DNA of 64,000 nt from positions 54,106 through 118,105 of the forward strand of contig JAUSCN010000020.1 of NCBI GenBank assembly GCA_030651285.1, in the 5' to 3' direction. Below the pieces are notes generated by a model that searched no databases, was not told the origin of the DNA, and saw only the letters and a program-made list of their open reading frames with translations. Each line of letters starts with the position of its first letter. Positions within the stretch are counted from its first letter, which is position 1. The DNA comes from a bacterium (GTDB taxonomy: Bacteria > Patescibacteriota > Minisyncoccia > Phycocordibacterales > Phycocordibacteraceae). A program made the position numbers and the translations under genes. This document shows, in pieces, positions 9,003 through 16,844 of this stretch.

Positions 9003-9641
9003 CTATGGAGTAACCGTATGCCCTGTGCCCGTTCGAATTTGAGCGAACACGATGACGCTTAAGATCGCCGCGAAGAAACACCATACGGAGAAAAATGTTT
9101 CGGTATAGAACCAGCCCGCGACGAGAAAGGCGACGAATATTGCCGCGCCGAGTATGCGCACGATTCTATGGCTCGATACGAAACAGCTCCCGCATGTAGC
9201 GAACAAGTAGAGAATTAAGGAGACGGTCGGATATAAGTGTGGCGAACCGTACGCGATACTGTGATTCACGATACTGGAAGTAACTGGCTCAACAATAATT
9301 GAATACAAAAGATACAGCCCTGTAAGCAGTCCAACGGCTATAAAACCGCGCAAGATTTTCCGGTGAGCAGGATCGGTTTCCATCACAAACACGGAAATCG
9401 GCAGAAAAATTGGCCATAACACATGCGAGAAAAGCGAGTAGGCGTATGTCATAACAGCATTCAGCGACGCTGATCCGAATGATAGCCAAATAACCCCTTC
9501 TATAGTTTGCTGCACTCCAAATAACAGAGGTATTGCGGCAAATGGAATTTCTTTTTTACTCTTTGCCTTAGAAAGCGTCACAGCCCCCGTAGCTGAAAGC
9601 GCTCCGCCCGCTATAAAACTAGCTGTTGCAGAAAAACACAT
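9003..9641 (-). CDS. DUF6629 family integral membrane protein
   Basis: A 212-aa membrane protein with about seven helices. The start MCFSATASFIAGGALSATGAVTL and the segment FAAIPLLFGVQQTIEGVIW match the DUF6629 pattern; its function is not known. The track starts it at a TTG at 9647; the ATG at 9641, two codons in, is more likely. It begins right after the copper ATPase stop, so it belongs to the same transcript and may serve metal or redox homeostasis. Confidence 0.7.
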   Translation of the reverse strand: MCFSATASFIAGGALSATGAVTLSKAKSKKEIPFAAIPLLFGVQQTIEGVIWLSFGSASLNAVMTYAYSLFSHVLWPIFLPISVFVMETDPAHRKILRGFIAVGLLTGLYLLYSIIVEPVTSSIVNHSIAYGSPHLYPTVSLILYLFATCGSCFVSSHRIVRILGAAIFVAFLVAGWFYTETFFSVWCFFAAILSVIVFAQIRTGTGHTVTP

Positions 9642-9643
9642 AT

Positions 9644-11731
9644 TCAATCTTGATTTAAGTGCGCCTCAACCCGCCGTAATGAGACTGCATTGACCGCAAC
9701 GATGATGGATGAAGCGGACATAAGCAGTGCAGAAATTTCAGGCCGAAGCGACCATCCAAGCGACGAATAGAATGCGCCCGCAGCAACAGGGATCGCGAGC
9801 ACGTTGTAGATAGCAGCCCAGAAGAGATTCTGTTTCATCTTAGTGACCGTCGCCTTACTCAGACGGAGTGCCGCTACGATGTCGTATGGATCTGATTTCA
9901 TAAGCACGATATTGCCCGTCTCGATGGCCACGTCCGTCCCGGCACCGATAGCAATACCGATGTCTGCCCGCGCAAGCGCAGGAGCATCGTTTATACCGTC
10001 GCCCACCATCGCTACGAACTCCCCTTCATCTTGGAGCTTCTTCACATAGTTCGACTTCTCTTCTGGAAGCACTTCTGCAAAATAATGCTCGATGCCGAGC
10101 TGGCCCGCAACTGTCTTCGCGACCTGTTCATGATCGCCTGTGATCATGAACACCTTAAGTCCCATCTCCTTAAGTTTTGCTACAGCTCTCTTCGCGGAAT
10201 CGCGCACCGTATCTGCGACACCGATGACTCCTACAACTTTTCCATCGATCGCGACGATGCTAATGGTATTTCCGGTAGCCAGAAGACGGTCTATCTCATT
10301 TTTGAGTGGAGAAAGATCGATATTATTTTGAGCCATGAGCCGCTCGGTCCCTGCGATCACGGTCTTTCCATCGACCAGGGCACGGACGCCGTGCCCGCCG
10401 ATCGATTCGAATTTCTCTACTTTCTTCTCAAACGAAACATCCCTCCCTTTAGACTCTTCGATGATAGCGAGACTGATCGGGTGATTTGAATTCCGCTCGA
10501 CAGCAGAGGCATAGGCGAGCACCTCTTCCGCACTGTGGGAGGACCCCGAAACCACTTCGGTCACTTTCGGTTTCCCCTCGGTAAGCGTCCCGGTCTTGTC
10601 GAGCACGATCGCAGTTAGTTTTGATGTGTTTTCGAGTGTTGCGGCGTCTTTTATGAGTATGTTGTGCTTCGCGCCGAGCCCGGTACCCACAGCTACCGCA
10701 GTCGGCGTCGCGAGACCAAGCGCATCAGGACACGCGATGACGACCGTTGAAATAGCAAACGTAAGGGCGGCCACAAATGTTGCGCCTGCAAACACGTACC
10801 ATCCTAAAAATGCGAGAACACCAGAACCGACTGCAAGCACTACGAGCCATGCGGCAGCCTTATCCGCAATGCGCTGTCCTGGGGCTTTTGAGTTCTGTGC
10901 CGTCTCCACCATCTGGATAATCTGCGCGAGCACAGTATCGGCACCGACTTTCATCGCTTTAAAAGTGAGCGTTCCGGTCTGATTCACCGAACCACCTATG
11001 ACGCTTGCTCCAACAGCTTTTATGACAGGAATTGATTCGCCTGTGATGACCGACTCATCTACCGAGCTCTCACCCTCGACGATTTCTCCGTCGACCGGAA
11101 CTTTATCTCCAGGACGCAATACGACGATATCGCCCTGCAGTATTTCCGCACTCGGGATGATCATTTCCTTTCCATTTCTAACGACACGAGCTTGTGGCGG
11201 CACGAGATCGAAAAGCGCATGCAGCGCATCAGACGTGCCGCGCCTTGATTTCATTTCCATCCAGTGCCCGAAGAGCACGAAGGTCACGAGCATTGCAGCT
11301 GCTTCGTAGAACGCATCGCCACCGCCACTGAAAGCGAGTGCGATGCTGCCCAGATATGCGGCCAGCACTCCGGTCGCAATAAGCACTGCCATATTGAGCT
11401 TACGAGCTAAGAGCGAGTAGTAGGTGCCAGTGATGAAGATCGATCCAGTCCAGAACACAATTGGTGTCGTCAGAATGAAAAGGAGCAGATTCTTTGGAAT
11501 CGGAGATGGGAGTGATATGCCGAAAAGCATCTCTCCCATAGTCGAGTAGAGGACAATAGGAATGGTGAGCGCCAGTGATATGAAAAACCGCTTTCGCATA
11601 TCCCGCTCCATCTCTTCTGCCATCTGCGGATTGGTCATCGCCGCTTCGTGATCCATGTGACTCATGTGAGACATCACATCATGGCCCGCATGCTCATGAT
11701 GCCCCTCCCCGGCATGGTGATGGTGATTCAT
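9644..11731 (-). CDS. Copper-translocating P1B-type ATPase (CopB-like) with CPD motif
   Basis: A 695-aa heavy-metal P-type ATPase for copper or silver export. It has a His/Met-rich N-terminus ([24 protein letters not shown]) in place of a CxxC metal domain, as in CopB. It also shows [15 protein letters not shown] (phosphorylation Asp), the NHPI and GHGVRA nucleotide motifs, [12 protein letters not shown] and about eight helices. The metal-site motif in helix 6 reads [11 protein letters not shown], so the usual CPC or CPH is CPD. ATG 11731 is preferred over 11749 because TATCAT sits exactly 6 nt upstream, which predicts a leaderless mRNA. The DUF6629 gene follows directly. Confidence 0.92.
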   Translation of the reverse strand: MNHHHHAGEGHHEHAGHDVMSHMSHMDHEAAMTNPQMAEEMERDMRKRFFISLALTIPIVLYSTMGEMLFGISLPSPIPKNLLLFILTTPIVFWTGSIFITGTYYSLLARKLNMAVLIATGVLAAYLGSIALAFSGGGDAFYEAAAMLVTFVLFGHWMEMKSRRGTSDALHALFDLVPPQARVVRNGKEMIIPSAEILQGDIVVLRPGDKVPVDGEIVEGESSVDESVITGESIPVIKAVGASVIGGSVNQTGTLTFKAMKVGADTVLAQIIQMVETAQNSKAPGQRIADKAAAWLVVLAVGSGVLAFLGWYVFAGATFVAALTFAISTVVIACPDALGLATPTAVAVGTGLGAKHNILIKDAATLENTSKLTAIVLDKTGTLTEGKPKVTEVVSGSSHSAEEVLAYASAVERNSNHPISLAIIEESKGRDVSFEKKVEKFESIGGHGVRALVDGKTVIAGTERLMAQNNIDLSPLKNEIDRLLATGNTISIVAIDGKVVGVIGVADTVRDSAKRAVAKLKEMGLKVFMITGDHEQVAKTVAGQLGIEHYFAEVLPEEKSNYVKKLQDEGEFVAMVGDGINDAPALARADIGIAIGAGTDVAIETGNIVLMKSDPYDIVAALRLSKATVTKMKQNLFWAAIYNVLAIPVAAGAFYSSLGWSLRPEISALLMSASSIIVAVNAVSLRRVEAHLNQD

Positions 11732-11787
11732 GACACCATGATACCCCACAATGCATTTACACGACTTTCCTAATCAGAGACCTCAGT

Positions 11788-12312
11788 TTACGAACATTTG
11801 TATGTATAGATGACAGCATCAATCGACTTTCCCTCTTTCACGTGAGCGTCCTTACGGACTTCACTCCTTACAAATCCCGCATTGCTAAACAGCGCCACAC
11901 TACGCTCATTAAATGCGAATATATCTGAATGGATTGTATCCAATTTTAATTTATCATGAGCATAATCGACGACGAGCCGCACCGCTTCGGCACCGTACCC
12001 TTTTCCGCGCATATCAGCAGCTCCTATAAAAATACCGATAGGAGCAGTGCGCGACCCCGTATCAATATGATGCAATCCGATATTTCCCACATGCTCGTTC
12101 GTATCTTTAGCGACGACGCCAAATACCAAATCGGTTCGTGACTGCTCCATACTCACGACCCATTCGCGCTCCTGATTTTCAGTAAACGGAGGTTCTACGG
12201 TCAGATATTGCGTGAGTTCTGGATTATTGAGCCATGCGGTCATGCGCGGAGCATCCGCTGCTGTCAGTGGACGCAGATATATTTTCTCCCCCTGTATTGT
12301 GGGTGCTTTCAT
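11788..12312 (-). CDS. GNAT acetyltransferase (RimJ/RimL type)
   Basis: A 174-aa GNAT-fold acetyltransferase. IYLRPLTAADAPRMTAWL at the start and the acetyl-CoA loop RGKGYGAEAVRL are clear, followed by NERSVALFSNAGF, typical of the RimL/SpeG-like group. The substrate, a protein N-terminus or small amine, cannot be inferred. It lies between the copper ATPase gene and a degraded copy of that gene's 5' end, so it may have entered or duplicated with this segment. No SD is visible. Confidence 0.82.
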   Translation of the reverse strand: MKAPTIQGEKIYLRPLTAADAPRMTAWLNNPELTQYLTVEPPFTENQEREWVVSMEQSRTDLVFGVVAKDTNEHVGNIGLHHIDTGSRTAPIGIFIGAADMRGKGYGAEAVRLVVDYAHDKLKLDTIHSDIFAFNERSVALFSNAGFVRSEVRKDAHVKEGKSIDAVIYTYKCS

Positions 12313-12376
12313 AAAAATGATGTTCGATAGAAATGCTTGACCGAAAGAATAGCATTTCTACGGCACCGGTTCGCAT

Positions 12377-12425
12377 CCATATGTCTCATGTGAGACATAA
12401 CATCATACCCCACAACACGTTTTTA
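12377..12425 (-). pseudogene. Relict copy of the copper-ATPase 5' region
   Basis: On the minus strand this stretch combines GTGGGGTATGATG, matching the ATPase promoter/start region (ATACCCCACAA is shared exactly on the plus strand), with ATGTCTCACATGAG, matching codons for the MSHMSHMDH segment. About 27 of 30 bases match in the coding part, and the His-rich codons between the two parts are missing. It lies just upstream of the acetyltransferase gene. It may still act as a promoter remnant. Confidence 0.5.
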
Positions 12426-12452
12426 CTGAGCAGATACTCTCGACTACACGAG

Positions 12453-12938
12453 CTAAAACAGCAAATCGCTCTTATACATACGCTTCCCGACCAAGGCGAT
12501 GATATGTGTCTTGCCAGCAAGAGCTAGTGACACCGCACGATGATTCCCATCATCAATATCATATGCGCACCGCTGATACGCTTCTCGCTCTTTCTTCGGA
12601 CGAAGCTTTGAGTGCCGTATAACGCTATCCTCAAGAACGATGATTGGCACGTGCTCCGTGATAATTTCTGCAAAATTCCCAAGCTTTTCAATGTAGAGCG
12701 CTCGCTTCATCTTGGGATTCATTTTCTTTTTTCCCGAGAGATAAGGTCGAATATACTCGGCAGTATCTACGACAGTACCGGTAGTAGCAGCATCAGGTAA
12801 TTCTCCCATGCGTGGCCACACGCCACACTCGGCGAGAGGAATCATTTCAAGTCTCCATTCGGAATTAAAATAATTATCAAACCGTGGACCCCACATAACC
12901 CCTGATACCGTCAACTTCTCTAAAGGCATCTTACTCAC
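12453..12938 (-). CDS. Protein with ParB-like C-terminal motif, unknown function
   Basis: About 161 aa. The C-terminus DIDDGNHRAVSLALAGKTHIIA resembles the catalytic DGNHR strand of ParB/Srx-like nucleotide-binding domains; the rest is unrecognised. The track start is a GTG, but the frame stays open upstream through SKKDPKKLKKGLEAAIKK, which looks coding and reaches into the repeat next to the RAYT element. The true N-terminus may therefore have been cut or changed by that insertion. Composition is AT-richer than in the flanking housekeeping genes. Confidence 0.5.
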   Translation of the reverse strand: MSKMPLEKLTVSGVMWGPRFDNYFNSEWRLEMIPLAECGVWPRMGELPDAATTGTVVDTAEYIRPYLSGKKKMNPKMKRALYIEKLGNFAEIITEHVPIIVLEDSVIRHSKLRPKKEREAYQRCAYDIDDGNHRAVSLALAGKTHIIALVGKRMYKSDLLF

Positions 12939-12996
12939 CTTCTTTATTGCCGCCTCAAGACCCTTCTTCAGCTTCTTGGGATCTTTTTTAGATGGA

Positions 12997-13031
12997 GAAA
13001 TGGTGTCAGAAATGGTGCAGAAATGGTGTCA
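12997..13031. repeat. Three tandem GAAATGGTG(T)CA units at RAYT end
   Basis: Three adjacent copies, GAAATGGTGTCA, GAAATGGTGCA and GAAATGGTGTCA, run into the left inverted repeat of the transposon. They look like partial copies of the element's end, as expected for REP-type sequences mobilised by RAYT enzymes. Confidence 0.7.
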
Positions 13032-13742
13032 GGTACCTTTTTTCGGGCGACCTCGCTTGCGGGTCGTAAGCTCAAGACCGTAGCGTTCGACCATATACTC
13101 GACCCACCTCATAGTACCAAACGGTTTGCCTTTGTTGACCGAGATACGTATATCTTCAAGTTCATCTTCTTTGTCCGGTTGATTAATCCAGGCGCGATAC
13201 CCACTAGGCAGATCAACCGGGGAGCGGGCAAGAAGTTTCTTTTCCTCCACTGTTCCATCAAGGCGACGATAGCCACTTCCCCACTGCCAGCCCTCAACTC
13301 TTTTGGTGAGCCGAGCACGGACTGGGTTGCGCTCGACATATTTAATAGCAGCGAGGAGATAGTTATCATCCTCAACAAGAAAGGATTTGTAGCGGCCCTG
13401 GTAGACATGTCCGTAGCCGATAGTCTCGCGATATGCGTGATACTGCTGTGTGTGCGTGAGAGTAAGCCACTGCATGAAAGAGGAAAGGTCACCATCTTCG
13501 TACGAGTGAAGGATGAGGTGCCAGTGATTCGGCATGAGGACATAGGCGAGGATGCGCATACCAGTCCGGTCAACGGCTTCTTTGAGAAGTCGCTCAAAAT
13601 GACGGTAGTCATTCTCAGATTCAAAAATAGTTTGGCGACTGTTCGCTCGATTGATGACGTGATAGATTTGGCCACCAACGTCGATGCGGGGTGCTCGAGG
13701 CATTCCTCAAGGGTAGCATGTAAAAGGTACCTGACACCATTT
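13021..13742 (-). mobile_element. RAYT/IS200-like element with 21-bp terminal inverted repeats
   Basis: A 722-bp unit bounded by perfect 21-bp inverted repeats (core GGTGTCAGGTACC at 13021-13041 and its complement at 13722-13742) around one Y1 transposase gene. The repeat cores resemble the REP-like palindromic sequences found beside RAYT genes. The element sits inside a membrane-protein gene on the same strand; its right end replaces that gene's natural 3' part. Confidence 0.85.
13029..13703 (-). CDS. REP-associated tyrosine transposase (Y1_Tnp, HUH)
   Basis: A 224-aa single-strand transposase. The HUH metal motif is seen in LMPNHWHLIL, and the catalytic Tyr lies in AAIKYVERNPVRA. The N-terminus PRIDVGGQIYHVINRANSRQTIF is typical of TnpA_REP proteins. 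The Arg/Lys-rich tail (RKRGRPKKGT) fits DNA binding. It fills almost all of the 722-bp element; its stop lies inside the left inverted repeat. It appears intact. Confidence 0.93.
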   Translation of the reverse strand: MPRAPRIDVGGQIYHVINRANSRQTIFESENDYRHFERLLKEAVDRTGMRILAYVLMPNHWHLILHSYEDGDLSSFMQWLTLTHTQQYHAYRETIGYGHVYQGRYKSFLVEDDNYLLAAIKYVERNPVRARLTKRVEGWQWGSGYRRLDGTVEEKKLLARSPVDLPSGYRAWINQPDKEDELEDIRISVNKGKPFGTMRWVEYMVERYGLELTTRKRGRPKKGT

Positions 13743-14110
13743 CCACCGAAAATAATGAAAAGAATGAGCAAAGAAACCAGGAATCCTAGAGCCAGAATCG
13801 CAGAATCAAGAGACAAGAACGCACTTAATAAAGTAAGGAGGAGCATCAAGACATAGAAGAAAACAAAATACTGAACATTCTTGATAAATCTACTGCTCCC
13901 TTTTTCTTTTGCGATAACTAAAATTCCAAGAAGGAAAAATATATAAGTAACGAATATTCCCATGCTTATAAAGAACTCTGCGAAACTAAGAGGGAGATTT
14001 TCTGGATAAAAACTTCGTGCGCCAGCAATAAACAGATATGGGATTACCAGAAGAAGACAAATTAATCCATGCAACTTCCCTCGGCGCACTGCTTTGAGAT
14101 TTGTGTCCAT
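13743..14110 (-). pseudogene. Membrane protein gene interrupted by the RAYT element
   Basis: About 122 codons encode four hydrophobic helices (GLICLLLVIPYLFIAGA, FFISMGIFVTYIFFLLGILVIA, YFVFFYVLMLLLTLLSAF, LALGFLVSLLILFIIFG). The frame then enters the transposon at FGGN and continues as an artificial 333-aa ORF antisense to the transposase. The original C-terminus is not found directly beyond the other end of the element, so part may be lost. Family unknown. It follows the small two-helix gene by 14 bp. Confidence 0.7.
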
Positions 14111-14124
14111 AAAATTATGTGATT

Positions 14125-14379
14125 TTACTTGAATAAACTATAAACAAAGAGTCCTAACAATCCTACTCCAAACACCAACCACTGCATTCCTAGACTGTAT
14201 CTAGTGAACCAAATTCGCCAGCGAGGCAGCGATTTATATTTTTCCTCTAGAGTCCTGCCTTCCGTTTCCTCAACTTCATCAACGTAGTATTTTTTTGATG
14301 TAAACGTACGAATACCTGTATAAGAGAAACTTATTCCAAGTATCAGCATTACTATCTGGAGTATTAATTCTATTGGCAT
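14125..14379 (-). CDS. Small two-helix membrane protein
   Basis: 84 aa with helices at residues about 3-20 (LILQIVMLILGISFSYTGI) and 62-83 (LGMQWLVFGVGLLGLFVYSLF), joined by a charged loop. No family recognised. It starts 13 bp after the RHS-chimera gene on the same strand. Small membrane proteins directly after RHS toxins are often immunity proteins, so that role is possible but unproven. Confidence 0.6.
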   Translation of the reverse strand: MPIELILQIVMLILGISFSYTGIRTFTSKKYYVDEVEETEGRTLEEKYKSLPRWRIWFTRYSLGMQWLVFGVGLLGLFVYSLFK

Positions 14380-14392
14380 AAAGTTATAGGTT

Positions 14393-15472
14393 TTATTTTT
14401 TACTAAAAGCTGATCGAACCTGGTCTATTGCTTTTGTTTGCGTAGCTGAGAGCGAAGAGACTCCAAATGACTGAGCAAGCGAAGATATAGCTGATGATTG
14501 CGTGCCAGTATAATTACTAGACACAGAGTTTCTAGTTGTATTCTGCAGTTGATTTTGATTGGTACTCGAATTCGAATACACTTGCGAACCAAAATAATGA
14601 TCCATCACGTCAAGAACTGCTGGCGCAACTTGTAAGAATGTTCTTTCTGCCACATCTTTCGTTGCCCTACCAGCTCCAAAAAGTGCCGTATCAAGACCAA
14701 TTTTGAATCCGGTCTGGAATTTCTCTTGTTTATTAAATACTTCTGGATAATCCCAAAAGACGGTCTTTGCTTCATAGAGATTTATTAGGGTTTGAGCTAT
14801 GGAATATATACCGAGTATTGGTAAGAGAGGGATGGCTTCTCCCGTTGGATCGCTATATCGTAATGGGTTATTACGAGCATATCCATATGCATTGAGAAGC
14901 TGTGGATCGGAAAGAAATTCTTGCGAAATACGTCGATTTCCTTCTTGTTGGATTTGCCCACCAATTGTCTCTGAACGGAAAGATGCATTGGGTAAGGTGG
15001 CGATTCTTGTCAGAATTTCTGTTAGTTTCGGTGATCCAAGAGCGAGAAACACCGGATCCTGTGAAAGGAACTGTCCTCTACTCCCCTCATAATAACGCGC
15101 ATTCAGGTATGAGAGCGAGGTGTCGGTATCAAAGTATTGGCCGATGTATTGGCGCTGTTCAGTACCGGTGCCTTGATTGATTCGTTTTGAACCATAGGGA
15201 TAGTAGTCGAGGGTTTGAGCGAGGATGCCAGAGGAGTCCGTGGTGACCTGAGTGGAGCCGAGGTGATCGCCGTGGTCGTATTTTGTGCTTGTTGCCATGC
15301 CATTCCCTTCGATGGTCGCGATGAGCGAATCGCCAGCGAAGATGTGGAGCGTGGTTGTAGCACCCTGGAGGGAGTAGTACTTGTCGGGGTAGTAGGTGGT
15401 GGCTACCCAACCGAGCGCTTCGCTATCGCCTGCGCCGTAAGTAATGCTGTCTCCCCAGATACCAATTTCCAT
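14393..15472 (-). CDS. SGNH-hydrolase N-terminus fused to RHS-repeat core C-terminal fragment
   Basis: A chimeric gene of about 359 aa. Residues 1-23 (MEIGIWGDSITYGAGDSEA) are the start of an SGNH/GDSL hydrolase with its catalytic GDS block. From about residue 24 the protein is an RHS/YD-repeat end: YDHGDHLGSTQVTTDSSG, DYYPYGSKR, YIGQYFDTDTSLSYLNARYY, SQDPV and LNAYGYARNNPLRYSDPTG. The approximately 150-residue tip after DPTG is unrecognised and Ser/Asn/Gln-rich at its end. ATG 15472 is chosen (8 bp after the csaA stop) over 15499. The hydrolase body and the RHS shell are missing, so this is probably a deletion fusion of two genes. Whether it makes a working toxin is unclear. Confidence 0.75.
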   Translation of the reverse strand: MEIGIWGDSITYGAGDSEALGWVATTYYPDKYYSLQGATTTLHIFAGDSLIATIEGNGMATSTKYDHGDHLGSTQVTTDSSGILAQTLDYYPYGSKRINQGTGTEQRQYIGQYFDTDTSLSYLNARYYEGSRGQFLSQDPVFLALGSPKLTEILTRIATLPNASFRSETIGGQIQQEGNRRISQEFLSDPQLLNAYGYARNNPLRYSDPTGEAIPLLPILGIYSIAQTLINLYEAKTVFWDYPEVFNKQEKFQTGFKIGLDTALFGAGRATKDVAERTFLQVAPAVLDVMDHYFGSQVYSNSSTNQNQLQNTTRNSVSSNYTGTQSSAISSLAQSFGVSSLSATQTKAIDQVRSAFSKK

Positions 15473-15479
15473 AATGAGT

Positions 15480-15821
15480 TTATTGTAACTTGCTACCAAT
15501 CTCTACGCTCGCCTTGGCGGGATTGATGAGCACCCATCCAATTCCAGCTGTGTTCTTGAACCCGAGAGTGAGGACTTCTGATTCGAATGGTCCGATTCTC
15601 TTCTTCGGGAAATTCACGACACAGCACACCAGCATCCCTAGCAGCTCTTCTTTTGTATGCGCACCGACTGCTTGCACGCTTGATACTTTGACGCCGATCT
15701 CCTTGCCGAAATCTATCTTCAGTTTAAATGCAGGATTCCGCGCCTCGGGGAAATCCTGCACTTCGAGTATCTTCCCGACTCGAATATCTACCTTCTCAAA
15801 ATCGTCGTATGAAATAGTCAT
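15480..15821 (-). CDS. csaA: tRNA-binding OB-fold protein (CsaA-like)
   Basis: A 113-aa stand-alone tRNA-binding domain like CsaA or the C-terminal domain of methionyl-tRNA synthetase. It opens with YDDFEKVDIRVGKILEVQDFPEARNPAFKLKIDFG and ends with LGFKNTAGIGWVLINP, both conserved in the family. CsaA has chaperone-like and tRNA-binding activity. Its ATG overlaps the stop of the HAD gene (ATGA at 15818-15821), so the two are translationally coupled. The former SGNH hydrolase gene followed it in the same transcript. Confidence 0.87.
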   Translation of the reverse strand: MTISYDDFEKVDIRVGKILEVQDFPEARNPAFKLKIDFGKEIGVKVSSVQAVGAHTKEELLGMLVCCVVNFPKKRIGPFESEVLTLGFKNTAGIGWVLINPAKASVEIGSKLQ

Positions 15822-16201
15822 AGATTCGCATCAAGGAATTCCTTAAGGGTCCCAATATCCTTTTTCTCGCTGTCGTAATAATAGGAGAGGATACCGACTG
15901 ACTCTGCGCCTTTAACCGCATCTGGATTGTGTTCAAAATAAAGGACATCTTCCGGTTTTAGGCCGAAATGTGCAAGCATGGTCTTAAAGTATGCTGGGTC
16001 TGGTTTGTCCGGATTATGCTTGAGTGTGAAAACCTCATAGGGCATACCGTTCAGGCCGAATTTGACCATCTGTTCATCGTTGGCGTTCGTAAGAATGATC
16101 TTTCGATTCGAGTACTTCTCGAGCAGATCGTGAAGCGGCTTATAGATGCCCTCTCCTTCTATAACTAAGGCGTCTATGGCATCAACAAGGATAGTTTTCA
16201 T
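15818..16201 (-). CDS. Short HAD-like protein with degenerate motif I
   Basis: 127 aa with a HAD-like order of blocks: VDAIDALV (motif I position), ILTNAN (motif II), KPDPAYF with the Lys, and VLYFEHNPDAVKGAESVGI (motif IV). The DxD pair of motif I is broken (DAID instead of DxD), and no cap domain fits in this length, so phosphatase activity is doubtful. TATACT lies exactly 6 nt before the ATG, so the mRNA is likely leaderless. It is the first gene of the HAD-csaA unit. Confidence 0.75.
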   Translation of the reverse strand: MKTILVDAIDALVIEGEGIYKPLHDLLEKYSNRKIILTNANDEQMVKFGLNGMPYEVFTLKHNPDKPDPAYFKTMLAHFGLKPEDVLYFEHNPDAVKGAESVGILSYYYDSEKKDIGTLKEFLDANL

Positions 16202-16519
16202 GCGCTAAGTATAGCTTGAGTCTGGTATTCCTGCCCCCGTCTAGCTCGACCAGGACGGGAACTCGAGAACCGGTGTGGTCAGTGAGCTTCGCCAGTTCGA
16301 TTCCAGCGCCCCTGCTCAAAATCAGGGAGGGACGACCGTGATTGCAACACGAAACTATGGCTAATACGAGAATCGGAATCGAACTGGGAATATGGTGTAT
16401 CTGCTGAAAACGCAAAAACCACTTTCGTGGTTTTTGCTCGCTTTTCTGGCTGAACAGGGGCGCCGGTACAGTACCGACTTTGACGGGGAACGGTACTGGT
16501 TCCTGGCGTCACAACCGTG
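16202..16519. other. Intergenic stretch with several inverted repeats
   Basis: No convincing ORF. It holds the TATACT promoter of the HAD gene at its left edge and at least three potential stems. CCAGTTCGATTCC (16292-16304) pairs with GGAATCGAACTGG (about 16374-16386). CAGCGCCCCTG pairs with CAGGGGCGCC-type bases near 16455. CAGTACCG (about 16469-16476) pairs with CGGTACTG (about 16491-16498). The CAGTTCGATTCC core looks like a tRNA T-loop, but no cloverleaf forms around either copy. A structured RNA or tRNA remnants are both possible. Confidence 0.4.
16412..16437 (-). terminator. Bidirectional hairpin terminator
   Basis: Perfect 11-bp stem GCAAAAACCAC / GTGGTTTTTGC with a 4-nt loop and T-runs in both directions. 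It lies about 80 bp beyond the 3' end of the initiator tRNA and could end that transcript. Confidence 0.65.
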
Positions 16520-16803
16520 TTGCGGGGGCCGGAATTGAACCGGCGTCTGGAGGTTATGCTTACCACTACAATTTTCATTGCCCCTTCGGTTTGTGGTCTG
16601 GACTATGCCTTCACCCCGCGAGGGGTGTCTACCGTCTAGTCTCTACACCTTCCTTTCTCCAAAAAGAGAAAGGCTTGGCTCGGTATTGCCTTTCGCTTTC
16701 GCAAGAGGGTTCCGCCGAATTTGGCAGATGATCTTATGCGCAATTACTCGCGCACACGCCCGTATTATTCAAGCCTCCCGAGGTACCTCTCCTCTACCCC
16801 GCA
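16520..16803 (-). tRNA. Initiator tRNA-fMet (CAU) interrupted by a group I intron
   Basis: The two exons join to a full cloverleaf: acceptor TGCGGGG/CCCCGCA, D-stem GAGG/CCTC with the initiator-type A11-U24 pair, anticodon stem GGAGG/CCTCC, loop CTCATAA (anticodon CAU), and T-arm GCCGGTTCAATTCCGGC. The acceptor and T-arm are nearly identical to bacterial tRNA-fMet. Position 1 is U against A72, and the anticodon stem has A29-U41 where most initiators have G-C. CCA is not encoded. Exon 1 is 16803-16772 and exon 2 is 16558-16520; the break is between U33 and C34. It lies 42 bp after the HEPN-like gene. Confidence 0.88.
16559..16771 (-). ncRNA. Self-splicing group I intron in tRNA-fMet anticodon loop
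   Basis: 213-nt intron without an ORF. The core is recognisable: AATACCGAGCCAAGC (P4-P6 region), GTGTAGAGACTAGACGG and the matching AAGGCATAGTCCAG (P7/P3/J8-7 region). The 5' exon ends in U and the intron ends in G, as the group I mechanism requires. Its place after U33 is the same as in the known cyanobacterial tRNA-fMet introns. Its small size and the sequence style suggest subgroup IC3; this needs a covariance model. Confidence 0.87.
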
Positions 16804-16844
16804 CAGAAAGTATACACAAAAAAATATGTGGGGCAACACCTTAC

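Noticed and set aside
12997-13042. CRISPR-like short repeats
   Set aside because: Only three adjacent 11-12-bp units without spacers; they are fragments of the RAYT end repeat.
13109-14110. 333-aa ORF on the minus strand
   Set aside because: Only the first about 122 codons are a membrane gene; the rest is the transposon read antisense to the transposase.
16225-16320. Possible tRNA-Glu-like gene or permuted tRNA
   Set aside because: GTCTAG...CCAGGAC and CAGTTCGATTCC look tRNA-like and CAGGGGC / GCCCCTG could form an acceptor, but the T-stem has mismatches, there is no proper anticodon loop with U33 and no D-loop GG.
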